Positions 35,340-43,338 of a stretch of DNA of 64,000 nucleotides are shown here, piece after piece. The DNA is from an uncultured Rhodospirillaceae bacterium (GTDB lineage Bacteria > Pseudomonadota > Alphaproteobacteria > Azospirillales > Azospirillaceae): assembly GCA_937927415.1 (NCBI GenBank), contig CALBDS010000032.1, forward strand, positions 1-64,000, read 5' to 3'. Numbering within the stretch: position 1 is the first letter of the stretch; each line of letters begins with the position of its first letter. Below the pieces are notes generated by a model. It saw nothing but the letters and a program-made list of their open reading frames with translations. It searched no databases and was not told where the DNA came from. Made by a program: the position numbers and the translations under genes.

Positions 35340-36515
35340 ATGCCCCAAGGACCGCTTTCGCTGTACCGCGCCCGCCGGGGCACCGGCACCCTGCGCCCCG
35401 ATCCCGACCAGGAACTGGCGGCGGAAAAGCTGGAAAGCCTTTACCACGCCATCAAGGGCTATCGCCCGCAGCCCGCCGGCGACGGCGGCAAGACCTCCGC
35501 CGGGGGATGGCTGGAGCGGTTCGGCCTGGGACGCCGCCGCCCTGCCCCGCCGCCGCCCGACATCGCCGCCACCGCACCGCAGGGGCTGTACCTCTACGGC
35601 AGCGTCGGGCGCGGCAAGTCCATGCTGATGGACCTGTTCTTCGAAACCGCCCCAGCCGACAGGAAACGCCGCGTCCATTTCCACGAATTCATGCTGGAGG
35701 TCCACCAGCGCATCCACGATTACCGCCAGAGCGGCAAGAGCAAGGGCGACGGCCCCGACGAGGCGCTGCCCGACCTGGCCCGTGCCCTGGCGGACGAGGC
35801 ATGGCTTCTGTGCTTCGACGAATTCCACGTGACCAACATCGTCGATGCGATGATCCTGGGCCGGCTGTTCACCAACCTGTTCGACCTGGGCGTGGTGGTG
35901 GTGGCCACATCCAACTGGCCGCCTGACATGCTGTACAAGGACGGGCTGCAGCGCGACCTGTTCCTGCCCTTCATCGCACTGCTGAAGGAAAAGCTGGACA
36001 TCCTGTCCCTGGACGGCCCCACCGATTACCGCCTGGACCGTTTGAAGGGTGTACCGATCTACCACCATCCCCTGGGGCCTGCCGCCACCGCGGCCCTGGA
36101 CCGCGCCTTTGCCGCCCTGACCGGCGGGGCGGCGGGCGAGCCGACCCACCTGCTGGTGCAGGGCCGCCGGGTGGAGATCGCCCACGCCGCCAAATCGGTG
36201 GCCCGCGTCGATTTCTGGGATCTGTGCGGCAAGCCACTGGGGGCGGCGGACTATCTCGGCATCGCCACCCATTTCCACACGGTGCTGATCGACAACGTGC
36301 CCACCATGAGGGACGAGTTGCGCAACGAGGCCAAACGCTTCATGACCCTGATCGACGCGCTCTATGAGCACAAGGTCAACGTGGTCATCGCCGCCGACGG
36401 CCCCCCTGAGCGTTTGTATCCCGAAGGCACCCATGCGTTCGAGTTCGAACGCACCGTGTCGCGCCTGATGGAGATGCAGAGCGAGGATTATCTGAACAAG
36501 CAGCATCTGACGTGA
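35340..36515 (+). CDS. zapE: Cell division protein ZapE (AFG1-family ATPase)
   Basis: This 391-residue P-loop ATPase of the AFG1/ZapE family is linked to Z-ring constriction in E. coli and to mitochondrial protein quality control in eukaryotes. GLYLYGSVGRGKSMLMDLF is Walker A, LLCFDEFHVTNI is Walker B, and VATSNWPPD and YHHPLGPAA are family motifs. The segment 45-75 carries a Pro/Arg-rich insertion. The CRISPR array begins only 22 bp after its stop, on the same strand and with no terminator between. Confidence 0.94.
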   Translation: MPQGPLSLYRARRGTGTLRPDPDQELAAEKLESLYHAIKGYRPQPAGDGGKTSAGGWLERFGLGRRRPAPPPPDIAATAPQGLYLYGSVGRGKSMLMDLFFETAPADRKRRVHFHEFMLEVHQRIHDYRQSGKSKGDGPDEALPDLARALADEAWLLCFDEFHVTNIVDAMILGRLFTNLFDLGVVVVATSNWPPDMLYKDGLQRDLFLPFIALLKEKLDILSLDGPTDYRLDRLKGVPIYHHPLGPAATAALDRAFAALTGGAAGEPTHLLVQGRRVEIAHAAKSVARVDFWDLCGKPLGAADYLGIATHFHTVLIDNVPTMRDELRNEAKRFMTLIDALYEHKVNVVIAADGPPERLYPEGTHAFEFERTVSRLMEMQSEDYLNKQHLT

Positions 36516-36537
36516 TGTTTTCGGGATACGCGCGGGC

Positions 36538-36838
36538 GTTGCGGCTGGACCCCGATCCCCCAGCGGCTACAATACGTCTCCACTCCCCGCCGCCACCATA
36601 TACCGTTGCGGCTGGACCCCGATCCCCCAGCGGCTACAATGCCTGCAACGCTCTGTTCAACGCCTACATGTTGCGGCTGGACCCCGATCCCCCAGCGGCT
36701 ACAATGCCTCCACCTTGCGGAAGTCATGGAGCACAGTTGCGGCTGGACCCCGATCCCCCAGCGGCTACAATGGGTGCACCGGGGTGCAGGATGACCTTTA
36801 CCGTTGCGGCTGGACCCCGATCCCCCAGCGGCTACAAT
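36538..36838 (+). CRISPR. Type II-C CRISPR array, five identical 36-bp repeats and four spacers
   Basis: Repeats lie at 36538-36573, 36605-36640, 36670-36705, 36736-36771 and 36803-36838; all five are identical, beginning GTTGCGGCTGGACC and ending CAGCGGCTACAAT. Spacers are 31, 29, 30 and 31 bp and none matches other DNA seen in this window. The ends of the repeat (GTTG...GCTACAAT) match the Neisseria-type II-C repeat, in which the terminal TACAAT acts as a -10 element that starts crRNA transcription in each spacer. The plus strand is the crRNA strand because the tracrRNA anti-repeat is complementary to it. A short array with no decayed repeat suggests limited but recent activity. Confidence 0.97.
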
Positions 36839-36841
36839 AGG

Positions 36842-36889
36842 TCCCCAGGTAAGGCATTGAAATCAAATGCCTTATCTGGGGATTTTTGT
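36842..36889 (+). terminator. Strong terminator immediately after the CRISPR array
   Basis: A 17-bp stem with one G-U pair (36842-36858 with 36866-36882, loop of seven) is followed by TTTTTGTT. It starts four bases after the last repeat, closing the plus-strand crRNA transcript and shielding cas2, which runs toward it on the other strand. Confidence 0.93.
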
Positions 36890-36913
36890 TCGCCTTTCTC
36901 CATAAATCGCCCG

Positions 36914-37243
36914 CTAAAACAGCTTGAACTGCTCATAACGCGCAGCAGGTTCCTGTTTTGTCCGTGCTTCCAGGCACACCATCGTCTGATATTGCCGGTC
37001 GGTAAAGGTCAGGATCTGCACCTTTCCCCTTTTCGGGAGGTTCGTTCGGATGCGTCCGATTCGCGCCTCGACCTGTGGCGTGCCGGCGCAAAAGCGCAGG
37101 TAGACGCTGAATTGGGACATCTCGAACCCCTCATCGAGCAGAAAATTCCGGAATTTGGCCGCGGCTTTCCGGTCGGCCTTCGTCACCGTGGGCAAGTCAA
37201 ACATCACCATCATCCACATCAGGCGATACGCGCTGAGCACCAT
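36914..37243 (-). CDS. cas2: CRISPR-associated endonuclease Cas2
   Basis: This 109-residue type II Cas2 is the structural partner of Cas1 in spacer integration. MVMFDLPTVTKADRKAAAKF carries the conserved Asp of the ferredoxin-like fold, followed by SVYLRFCAG and VQILTFTDRQYQ. The first ATG (37243) has a near-perfect AAGGAGG ribosome site, so that start is used although MWMMVMFDLP a few residues on would also serve. The gene overlaps cas1 by 47 bp, so the two are translationally linked. It ends 76 bp from the last CRISPR repeat. Confidence 0.95.
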   Translation of the reverse strand: MVLSAYRLMWMMVMFDLPTVTKADRKAAAKFRNFLLDEGFEMSQFSVYLRFCAGTPQVEARIGRIRTNLPKRGKVQILTFTDRQYQTMVCLEARTKQEPAARYEQFKLF

Positions 37244-38180
37244 GCGCGCCCTCCTTGCGAGTGTGTGGGGAAACCAGATCGAGCGGCAGCGGCGACAGCG
37301 GCAGGTCCAGCACCTGCCGCTCGCCCAACAGCAGGTGCGCCAGCGAAGACGCCAGCCGAAACAGGCAGATTCCCAAGGGGGTGACGCCGGCCTCCGTCCT
37401 CAGATCCTGCACCAGAATGCCGGCCAGCACGCGCTTGGTGTCCCGGTCCACCTCCCGTTGCCCGGCGGCGGCAAGGCGATGGACCAGGATATCGACCAAC
37501 GGCCGGAACGGCTCCATCAGGTCATCCACAAGGCACATGGGGTTCGAGCGGTTGGAATGTTTCAGCCCGAGCGTCGGGTGGAGACCGGCCGCCGTCACCG
37601 CCCGCGCCGTGCCGCCCCGCAAGACCGCGTAGCCATAGTTCAGCAGCCCGTTGATGCCCGGCTCGTCGCTGTCGCGCCGGAAATCGGGGCCGAACAGCAA
37701 GGGCCAGTAGCGGCGCGCCGCCTGCGCCTCGATGTTCTCGGGATCGCCCGAGCGCAAACGCCGCGCAAGCTCGACGAAGGCCCCGGCCGGCTGGCCCAGC
37801 GCCTCCAGCACCGCGCCCTGGTTGCGGACCTTGGCCCGCGCGATGGCCTGCCAGAGCCGGTTTTTGAAAGCGTCGGTGATCTCCGCCTGCGCCCGCATCC
37901 GCTGGGCCTGGACATGATGCCCGTCCACCGGCCACAGAATCGCCGCCGGGCTGAAGTTGCGCCCGCACAGGACGACCGCGCATTCCCGTTCCAGCAGGGC
38001 CAACAGCAGGTTGTTGGAATAGGTCAGCCCATGGGCGGTGGCGATCAGCACGGCGATGTCGTCGAGCGGCACCCGGCCGATTTCGGCCCCCCGAGTCGAG
38101 ACGACCATGAACCCACGGTCGAGCGACAGATGCCGCCCGTCCTCCGCCACCTCGATGACGATTCCCGCCGCGCTTGCCAT
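37197..38180 (-). CDS. cas1: CRISPR-associated endonuclease Cas1 (type II)
   Basis: This 327-residue metal-dependent integrase inserts new spacers together with Cas2. The catalytic triad is visible as E151 (NIEAQAARRYW), H208 (LKHSNRSN) and E223 (DDLMEPFRPLVD). The length is slightly above the usual type II size of about 300. The start follows GGAG at 38180, 19 bp after the cas9 stop. The C-terminal 20 residues are polar and Asp-rich and lie in the cas2 overlap. The operon order cas9-cas1-cas2 without csn2 or cas4 defines subtype II-C. Confidence 0.96.
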   Translation of the reverse strand: MASAAGIVIEVAEDGRHLSLDRGFMVVSTRGAEIGRVPLDDIAVLIATAHGLTYSNNLLLALLERECAVVLCGRNFSPAAILWPVDGHHVQAQRMRAQAEITDAFKNRLWQAIARAKVRNQGAVLEALGQPAGAFVELARRLRSGDPENIEAQAARRYWPLLFGPDFRRDSDEPGINGLLNYGYAVLRGGTARAVTAAGLHPTLGLKHSNRSNPMCLVDDLMEPFRPLVDILVHRLAAAGQREVDRDTKRVLAGILVQDLRTEAGVTPLGICLFRLASSLAHLLLGERQVLDLPLSPLPLDLVSPHTRKEGAHGAQRVSPDVDDGDV

Positions 38181-38199
38181 TGGTTACTCCATAAGGTGT

Positions 38200-41100
38200 T
38201 TACTCCATCGGGCCTTTGTCGTGGACATAGCCGAGCGGATCGACGCCGGCCGGGCGCGCCTGTGCCTTGCGCAGCGCATCCGGGGAACAGGTGCGGTACT
38301 TGAAGGGGTCGTCCGGATCGGCATCACGTTTTTTCAGGTTTCCGGCCTCGTGATGGGGCGCCAGCACGATCTGGCCTTCGGAGAACTTGACCACCCGCAT
38401 GATCTGGCGGTCGGGGGCCGTGCCCAGCGCCAGCATATCGCCCTTGAACAGCCGGAACAGCGGCGTGCCCGCGCCGCCGGCCACCCGCCGCGCCGCCCAA
38501 TCCAGGAAGGGGCGGCCGTCCTCGGCCCGCGCAGCCCCCGTTTCGGCCACCCATGCCCGGTGAAGCTGGTAGGCCTCATAGGTGCTGACGATCCGGCCGA
38601 TCCAGCGCCCCCGCCCGTTGCGCAGGATCTCGTACCAGGCGTTGCTGTCGCCCTTGTAGAGTTTGAACACCGTCCCGGCGGGGTCGCGGACCGGAACGGG
38701 GCTGCCCAGCCTGTCCAGCATCCGCACCCGGCGCACGGTGCCGTTCGTCCATTCGAACCCGCTCATCGCCTCGGCAAAGCTGCGGCCCTGCGCGGCCTGC
38801 TCCGCGGCGTGAGCTTCCAGCGCCGCCGCCAGTTTCCGGTCGCGGATGTTCGGCAGATCCTTGGCGGTCAGGCCGGCCAGCGGCTTGCGCGTCACCACCA
38901 GATGGGTGCCGTCCGGCTCAACCCCGACCGGGCCATAGGCGGTGTCGTTGTGCATGCGGGCCTGCCAGCCGTGTTCCGCCTTGTGCGAGACGACGATCCC
39001 GCGCACCTTGTCCCGCACCTGATCGCCGAAGGACGCGCCCCCCAGCCCGTCGAACGGATCGGGCAGGCCGTCGAACAGGCGCTCCAGTTCGTTGGCTTCG
39101 GCCCGCTCCGCCGCCTTGGCCACCAGTTGGACGAGCCGCTGATCGATGACGCCCAGCACCGCGGCGTCGATGGCATGATGCCGATGGTCGCCCCGGTTCT
39201 TGAGGTTCGAGTCGGACAGGATCCTGTTCAGCCCCCAGCGCGCCCGCAGCAGCGCCGTCAGCCGGCCGGGCGCCACCCGGACCTTTTCCAGCGGCAGGAT
39301 GCAGCCGAGATACTGCCGGGCGATGCGCGACAGATGCCGGGTTTCGACAAGCTGGCGGGCCAGGAAGCCCTTCTCGCCGTCGAATCGCTCCATGGCGTCG
39401 GGCAGGAAGCGCCAGCGTTTGTTCGGGGGCAACTGCGCCGCCCGTTCGGTGATGCCGGCCCAGTCGTACCCGTCCACCGGAACGGCGCCGAAGGCCTCCC
39501 ACGGCGAGCGGTTGCGCTTGAAGCGGTTGGCGGCGCGCACGCAGACGATCTTGTTGTCGGCGCCGTCGCTCAGCGTCCGGCTGAAGGGCAGGATATGGTC
39601 GATGTCCACGTCGCCGTGGAACAGACGGGTCAGGCTGATGACCTCGCCGCTGTAGACGCACACGCGGGCCAGACCCTGTTGCGGCAACTCCTCCCACAGC
39701 CGCAGGCGCAGCAGCGACTCGGCCTTCACCTCGACGCCGAGTTCGTGGAGTTTCCGCGCCCGTTCCTCGTTCTTCCGCTGGTTCTGCGCCTGTTCGCGCT
39801 GGGTCCGGTCGCGTTCGTCGCGGCTTTGCTTCAGGTCGCGGGCCAGCTCGACGACGATCTCGTCCGGCTTGCCCCAGCGTTCGATGATGCGGTTGACCAG
39901 CTTGCGCAACTCGTTCAGGCCGATGTGAACGGTCGGGTTGGGAAAGCGCCCGAGCCGCAGTTCCGGCGGGTCGTCCGGCTCGCCGGTGCCGAAGGCGATG
40001 AAGCGTTCCAGCGGCTCGCCATAATAGGGCAGGGCGTCGAGCAGCCTGTCCGGTCGGAAGTCCGAATGGTGGAGGCCCAGCGCCTCGACCGCCTCGCTGT
40101 AGGTCAGGTGGCGGTCGCGCATCAGGGGAACGATCGCCTCCAGCGCCTTTTCACTGAGGCGGCAATAGCCATCGGGCAGGCCCGGCCGCTCCGCCGTGAT
40201 GGCGGCGGCCTCCGCGCTCAGGCCCAGGTCGGACACCAGCCAGGCGGCCAGTTCCCCCTCGTCCTCGCTGTCGAGCAGGCGGCCGACGACGGCGCGCTGA
40301 CGGTCCGACGGCAGCGCGTGCCACGCGGCACCGATGCGCCGCCTCTTGCCCTTGTCGGCCGACAGGGCATCGGCAACGGCATCGCCCTTCAGCCGGTCGC
40401 GCTTGCCGTCATCCAGGTTGATCGCCACGTCGGGCGGCAGCTTCAACTCCTTGGCCAGGGTCTTGAAGGGCAGGTCGCCCTTGCGGCACAGCCGTTCGAA
40501 CAGGCGGGCGGTCTGGTCGGGCGTCAGGCCCCAAGAGGCTTCGCCCGGCCGGCTGAAGCGCAGGTTGGCGAGTTCCGTCAGGATGCGGAACTGCTGGGCG
40601 ATGGGCAGCGCCCAGGGTGCGCGCTCCTCGGTCGGGAAGAGGGTGCATTTGCCGGGCCGCACCGGGCGCAGCGGGCGCTGGTGGAAGATGATCGCCTCGA
40701 TCCGGTCCCACTGTGCCGCCGACAGATCCGGGTGGTGCGGAGCCTGCGCGGCGCGGATCGCCTGGAACTCCTCATGCACCAGCGCGCGGTCGGGGTAGAA
40801 GCCATAGAAGGCCTTGGCGCCGCTGCCGGTCAGCCGCGCCCGCACCGGCTGGCGCTTTGCGTGCCGTTCCGCCAGCCACGCCCCCAGGGTTTTCGCTCCG
40901 CTTTCCTGAAGCTGGGCTTTCAGGGCGCCGACGCCGGTCTTGATCTTGCCGGCCTCGGACTCCTCGCCGCCGGCCTTGCGATTGCTCTTGAAGCCGCGCC
41001 GCTGGTTCAGGTGGAACAGGGCGCGGCCGAGTTCCGATGCCGTCAGAGGCCTCACCAAGGCTTGCGCGCGCAGTGGATAGGGATCATCGTGTTCCACGGC

Positions 41101-41388
41101 CTTGCGCGCGTCCCTGTCCGCCGGCATCAGGCCGGCGGCGACCAGCGCGGTCATCAGGGCCGAGCGCCGCCGCAGATAGCGGTCGCGCCGCCGCCGCATG
41201 GAGCGGGCCAGCCGGCGGTCGGCGGCCAGCGACTCCTGGGATTGCGGATCGCGCCCGTCGGGAAAGATCCGCACGCCCATCCGGCGCACCGCGCAGGGCC
41301 GTCCGTCGCCGTTCAGGTCCAGCAGGCAGAAGCCGATGCTGTTGGTGCCGAGATCCAGGGCAAGGCGGTAGCGGAGACGTTCGGACAT
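38200..41388 (-). CDS. cas9: Compact type II-C Cas9 endonuclease
   Basis: This 1062-residue RNA-guided DNA endonuclease is at the small end of the family. RuvC-I is RLALDLGTNSIGF with D12. The Arg-rich bridge helix is about 58-76 (RRLARSMRRRRDRYLRRR). RuvC-II is EIVVELARDLK with E514. The HNH domain has DVDIDHILPFS with H598 and AANRFKRN with N621. RuvC-III is NRGDHRHHAIDAAV with H738 and D741. All catalytic residues are present, so both nickase centres should work. About 300 residues after RuvC-III form the wedge and PAM-interacting region; the PAM cannot be read. GGAGAAGG precedes the start. It is the first gene of cas9-cas1-cas2. Confidence 0.97.
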   Translation of the reverse strand: MSERLRYRLALDLGTNSIGFCLLDLNGDGRPCAVRRMGVRIFPDGRDPQSQESLAADRRLARSMRRRRDRYLRRRSALMTALVAAGLMPADRDARKAVEHDDPYPLRAQALVRPLTASELGRALFHLNQRRGFKSNRKAGGEESEAGKIKTGVGALKAQLQESGAKTLGAWLAERHAKRQPVRARLTGSGAKAFYGFYPDRALVHEEFQAIRAAQAPHHPDLSAAQWDRIEAIIFHQRPLRPVRPGKCTLFPTEERAPWALPIAQQFRILTELANLRFSRPGEASWGLTPDQTARLFERLCRKGDLPFKTLAKELKLPPDVAINLDDGKRDRLKGDAVADALSADKGKRRRIGAAWHALPSDRQRAVVGRLLDSEDEGELAAWLVSDLGLSAEAAAITAERPGLPDGYCRLSEKALEAIVPLMRDRHLTYSEAVEALGLHHSDFRPDRLLDALPYYGEPLERFIAFGTGEPDDPPELRLGRFPNPTVHIGLNELRKLVNRIIERWGKPDEIVVELARDLKQSRDERDRTQREQAQNQRKNEERARKLHELGVEVKAESLLRLRLWEELPQQGLARVCVYSGEVISLTRLFHGDVDIDHILPFSRTLSDGADNKIVCVRAANRFKRNRSPWEAFGAVPVDGYDWAGITERAAQLPPNKRWRFLPDAMERFDGEKGFLARQLVETRHLSRIARQYLGCILPLEKVRVAPGRLTALLRARWGLNRILSDSNLKNRGDHRHHAIDAAVLGVIDQRLVQLVAKAAERAEANELERLFDGLPDPFDGLGGASFGDQVRDKVRGIVVSHKAEHGWQARMHNDTAYGPVGVEPDGTHLVVTRKPLAGLTAKDLPNIRDRKLAAALEAHAAEQAAQGRSFAEAMSGFEWTNGTVRRVRMLDRLGSPVPVRDPAGTVFKLYKGDSNAWYEILRNGRGRWIGRIVSTYEAYQLHRAWVAETGAARAEDGRPFLDWAARRVAGGAGTPLFRLFKGDMLALGTAPDRQIMRVVKFSEGQIVLAPHHEAGNLKKRDADPDDPFKYRTCSPDALRKAQARPAGVDPLGYVHDKGPME

Positions 41389-41463
41389 AGCGGGCCTTCT
41401 CCAAAATGCGACATCAGGAAAGATTTTTCCCCTTATAATAGAATTTGTCTCAGAGAATTTGTC
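41389..41463 (-). promoter_or_regulatory. Probable cas9 promoter region with direct repeat
   Basis: This AT-rich leader before cas9 contains a minus-strand -10-like TATTAT/TATAAG near 41431-41440 and a 10-bp direct repeat, AGAATTTGTC, at 41440-41449 and 41454-41463. The repeat could bind a regulator of the cas operon. On the plus strand a perfect TATAAT (41434-41439) could instead start a long tracrRNA form. Confidence 0.45.
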
Positions 41464-41495
41464 GGAAGTCTATTTTTGCAATACCAGACACAGTC

Positions 41496-41524
41496 TTGAC
41501 GTGTGAATGGTTTCGTGAGACTCT
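41496..41524 (+). promoter_or_regulatory. Candidate tracrRNA promoter
   Basis: TTGACG at 41496-41501 resembles a -35 element. The sequence 17 bp downstream (41519-41524, GACTCT) is only a poor -10. A start near 41530 would place the anti-repeat at the 5' end of the RNA, as expected. The assignment is tentative. Confidence 0.4.
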
Positions 41525-41529
41525 CGGAA

Positions 41530-41650
41530 TGGATAGACAATTTCCTTGCTTAGCCGCTGGGGGATCGGGGTCCGTCCGTTAACACGTCGCAGGGGTTCGC
41601 CCCTGACGGCAAAAGATGTGCGGCGGGCTTCGGCCCGCCGCGTTCTTTTC
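41530..41650 (+). ncRNA. tracrRNA of the type II-C CRISPR-Cas system
   Basis: Positions 41551-41573 are perfectly complementary over 23 nt to the CRISPR repeat (the internal TAGCCGCTGGGGGATC and following bases). A bulge and a short lower stem (UAAC with the repeat's GUUG) follow. Downstream are a hairpin at 41590-41605 (CAGGGG, loop TTCG, CCCCTG) and a 9-bp terminator stem at 41620-41628 with 41633-41641, followed by GTTCTTTT. The RNA is transcribed divergently from cas9. It pairs with pre-crRNA for RNase III processing and Cas9 loading, by analogy with known systems. The 5' end is approximate. Confidence 0.92.
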
Positions 41651-41790
41651 CGGCATCGGCGGGTGATGGTGGCGGGATTGCCTGCGCCGTGCTGTTTTTG
41701 CAACATATCCCTGCGTTCCCCTGGACAAGACGGGGGTGGGCAGGCCACTTTAGCCGGCATCGTCCGCATCCAGTGTTCGGCAATTTTTCC

Positions 41791-43323
41791 GTGCTGACCG
41801 CCATCCGCCCCGCCGCGCTTGCGGCTTTGCTGCTGCTCGCCACCACCGGAGCGGGGTTGCCCGCCGCCGCCGCGGAAACGCATCCCGGTTCAGGGACCGA
41901 TCCGCGCCTGACCCCCGTCTCCTGTTGGTTCAGCGTGCCGGAGGGTGAGGCCGCCACCTGCGCCACCCTGGCGGTGCCGGAACGGCGCGACCGTCCCCAG
42001 GGGCGGATGCTGCACCTGCCGGTCGCCATCCTCCACGCATCCGAAAGCCCCACCCAGCCCGACCCGGTGATCTATGTGGAGGGTGGCCCCGGCGCCTCGG
42101 TGTTCGGGGTGGGGGAACCGGCGGAAGAGCGGATGGAAGGCTGGTGGGATGCCCTGGCCCCCCTCCGCCGCACCCGCGACGTGGTGCTGTTCGACCCGCG
42201 CGGGGTGGGCCGGGCCGAGCCGGACACCAATTGCCCGGAACTGGACATCCTGTCGGGACGGAACGCGGCCACCGGCAACGGCGCAGACGATGCCGAACGG
42301 GCGGCCCTGACCGCCTGTGCCCGCCGCCTGCAGGGGGCCGGGGTGGATCTGGCGCAGTTTTCCACCCCCACCGCCGCCGACGATCTGGCCGATCTGGCCC
42401 GCGCGGTCACCGCCGCGCGCGGCGGGGGACGGGTCAATCTGCTGGCGGTGTCCTATGGCACCCGCGTGGTTCTGGACCTGCTGCGCCGGCATGGCGGGGT
42501 GGTGCGGGCGGCGGTTCTGGATTCCGTCTATCCCCCCGATGTGAACGCGCGCGAGGATGAGGCCTGGCTGGCCTACCGCGCGTTCCGCCGGCTGTTCGAC
42601 GATTGCGCCGCCAGCCGCCCCTGTCGCGCCGCTTTCCCCGATCTGGAAAAGCGGATGCTGTCCCTGATCGCCGCGCTGGAACGCAGCCCCGTCTCGGTGG
42701 CGGTGGGCGATGACATGGTGCCGCGCACTCTGATCCTGGACGGGCGGCGGCTGCTGACCGCCACCCTGGAGGTCATGGCCGAAGGGGACGGGCTGTCCCG
42801 TCTGCCGCTGGCGCTGGACCGCGCCACCCGCGGACGGCCGGAACGGCTGGCCCGCGATGCCCCGCCGCTGGCGCTGGGCGACCCCGACACGGCGGAGGGC
42901 ATGGCGTTTGCCGTGGAATGCCGTGAAACCGTCAACACGGCGGACCCCGTGCGGGTGGCCGCCAACCGCCAACGCTGGACACCCTATGGCATCGTGGGGG
43001 CGGGCGACACAGGGCAGCGGGTGTGCGCCGTATGGCCCGCCGGGGTGCAGGACGCCGCCGAACGGCTGCCGGTCGCCAGCACGGTGCCGGTGCTGCTGGT
43101 GTCGGGCGCCTATGATCCGGTGACACCGCCGGAATGGGGGGAGCGCGCCGCCGCCACCTTGCCCAACAGCCGGCATCTGGTGTTCCGCGCCGCCGGCCAC
43201 GGCGTCACCGCCACCGACGCCTGCGCGCTGGAAACCGCCGCCGGTTTCATCGAGCGGCCGGAACCGGCCCGCGTCTCCGCCTGCCCGTCCGCGGCACCGC
43301 CGCCCCGCTTCGAAACACGGTGA
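41791..43323 (+). CDS. Exported alpha/beta hydrolase of peptidase family S33 (TAP-like)
   Basis: This protein of about 510 residues, with a signal peptide ending near AAAAET, belongs to the proline-iminopeptidase/tripeptidyl aminopeptidase-like hydrolases. The oxyanion motif YVEGGPGASVF, the nucleophile elbow AVSYGTRV (Ser221), the acid loop SGAYDPVTPP and the catalytic His in AAGHGVT are all in order. It probably trims peptides or esters in the periplasm. The GTG at 41791 is chosen because it sits directly before the signal peptide; an in-frame ATG at 41689 would add 34 non-homologous residues. It lies just downstream of the tracrRNA terminator and is unrelated to the CRISPR system. Confidence 0.82.
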   Translation: MLTAIRPAALAALLLLATTGAGLPAAAAETHPGSGTDPRLTPVSCWFSVPEGEAATCATLAVPERRDRPQGRMLHLPVAILHASESPTQPDPVIYVEGGPGASVFGVGEPAEERMEGWWDALAPLRRTRDVVLFDPRGVGRAEPDTNCPELDILSGRNAATGNGADDAERAALTACARRLQGAGVDLAQFSTPTAADDLADLARAVTAARGGGRVNLLAVSYGTRVVLDLLRRHGGVVRAAVLDSVYPPDVNAREDEAWLAYRAFRRLFDDCAASRPCRAAFPDLEKRMLSLIAALERSPVSVAVGDDMVPRTLILDGRRLLTATLEVMAEGDGLSRLPLALDRATRGRPERLARDAPPLALGDPDTAEGMAFAVECRETVNTADPVRVAANRQRWTPYGIVGAGDTGQRVCAVWPAGVQDAAERLPVASTVPVLLVSGAYDPVTPPEWGERAAATLPNSRHLVFRAAGHGVTATDACALETAAGFIERPEPARVSACPSAAPPPRFETR

Positions 43324-43338
43324 GCGGGGCGGCAGCCC

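Noticed and set aside
35057..35389. Minus-strand 110-codon frame upstream of zapE
   Set aside because: It overlaps the zapE start, has no ribosome site and is Arg/Ser/Gly-rich without any recognisable pattern.
36512..37384. Plus-strand frame reading through the CRISPR array
   Set aside because: Its repeated LDPDPPAAT peptide is simply the translated CRISPR repeat, and the rest is antisense to cas2/cas1.
38038..41499. Long plus-strand open frame opposite cas9 (over 1100 codons)
   Set aside because: It is the antisense shadow of a GC-rich gene; the translation is low in complexity and matches no family, while the minus strand encodes all Cas9 motifs.
41585..41608. tRNA-like T-arm pattern (AGGGGTTCGCCCCT)
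   Set aside because: The loop has only four bases and no cloverleaf surrounds it; it is a hairpin of the tracrRNA.
41530..43323. The S33-type hydrolase as an extra CRISPR-associated gene
   Set aside because: It has a signal peptide and a standard peptidase triad, and is separated from the locus by the tracrRNA terminator; proximity alone is not evidence.
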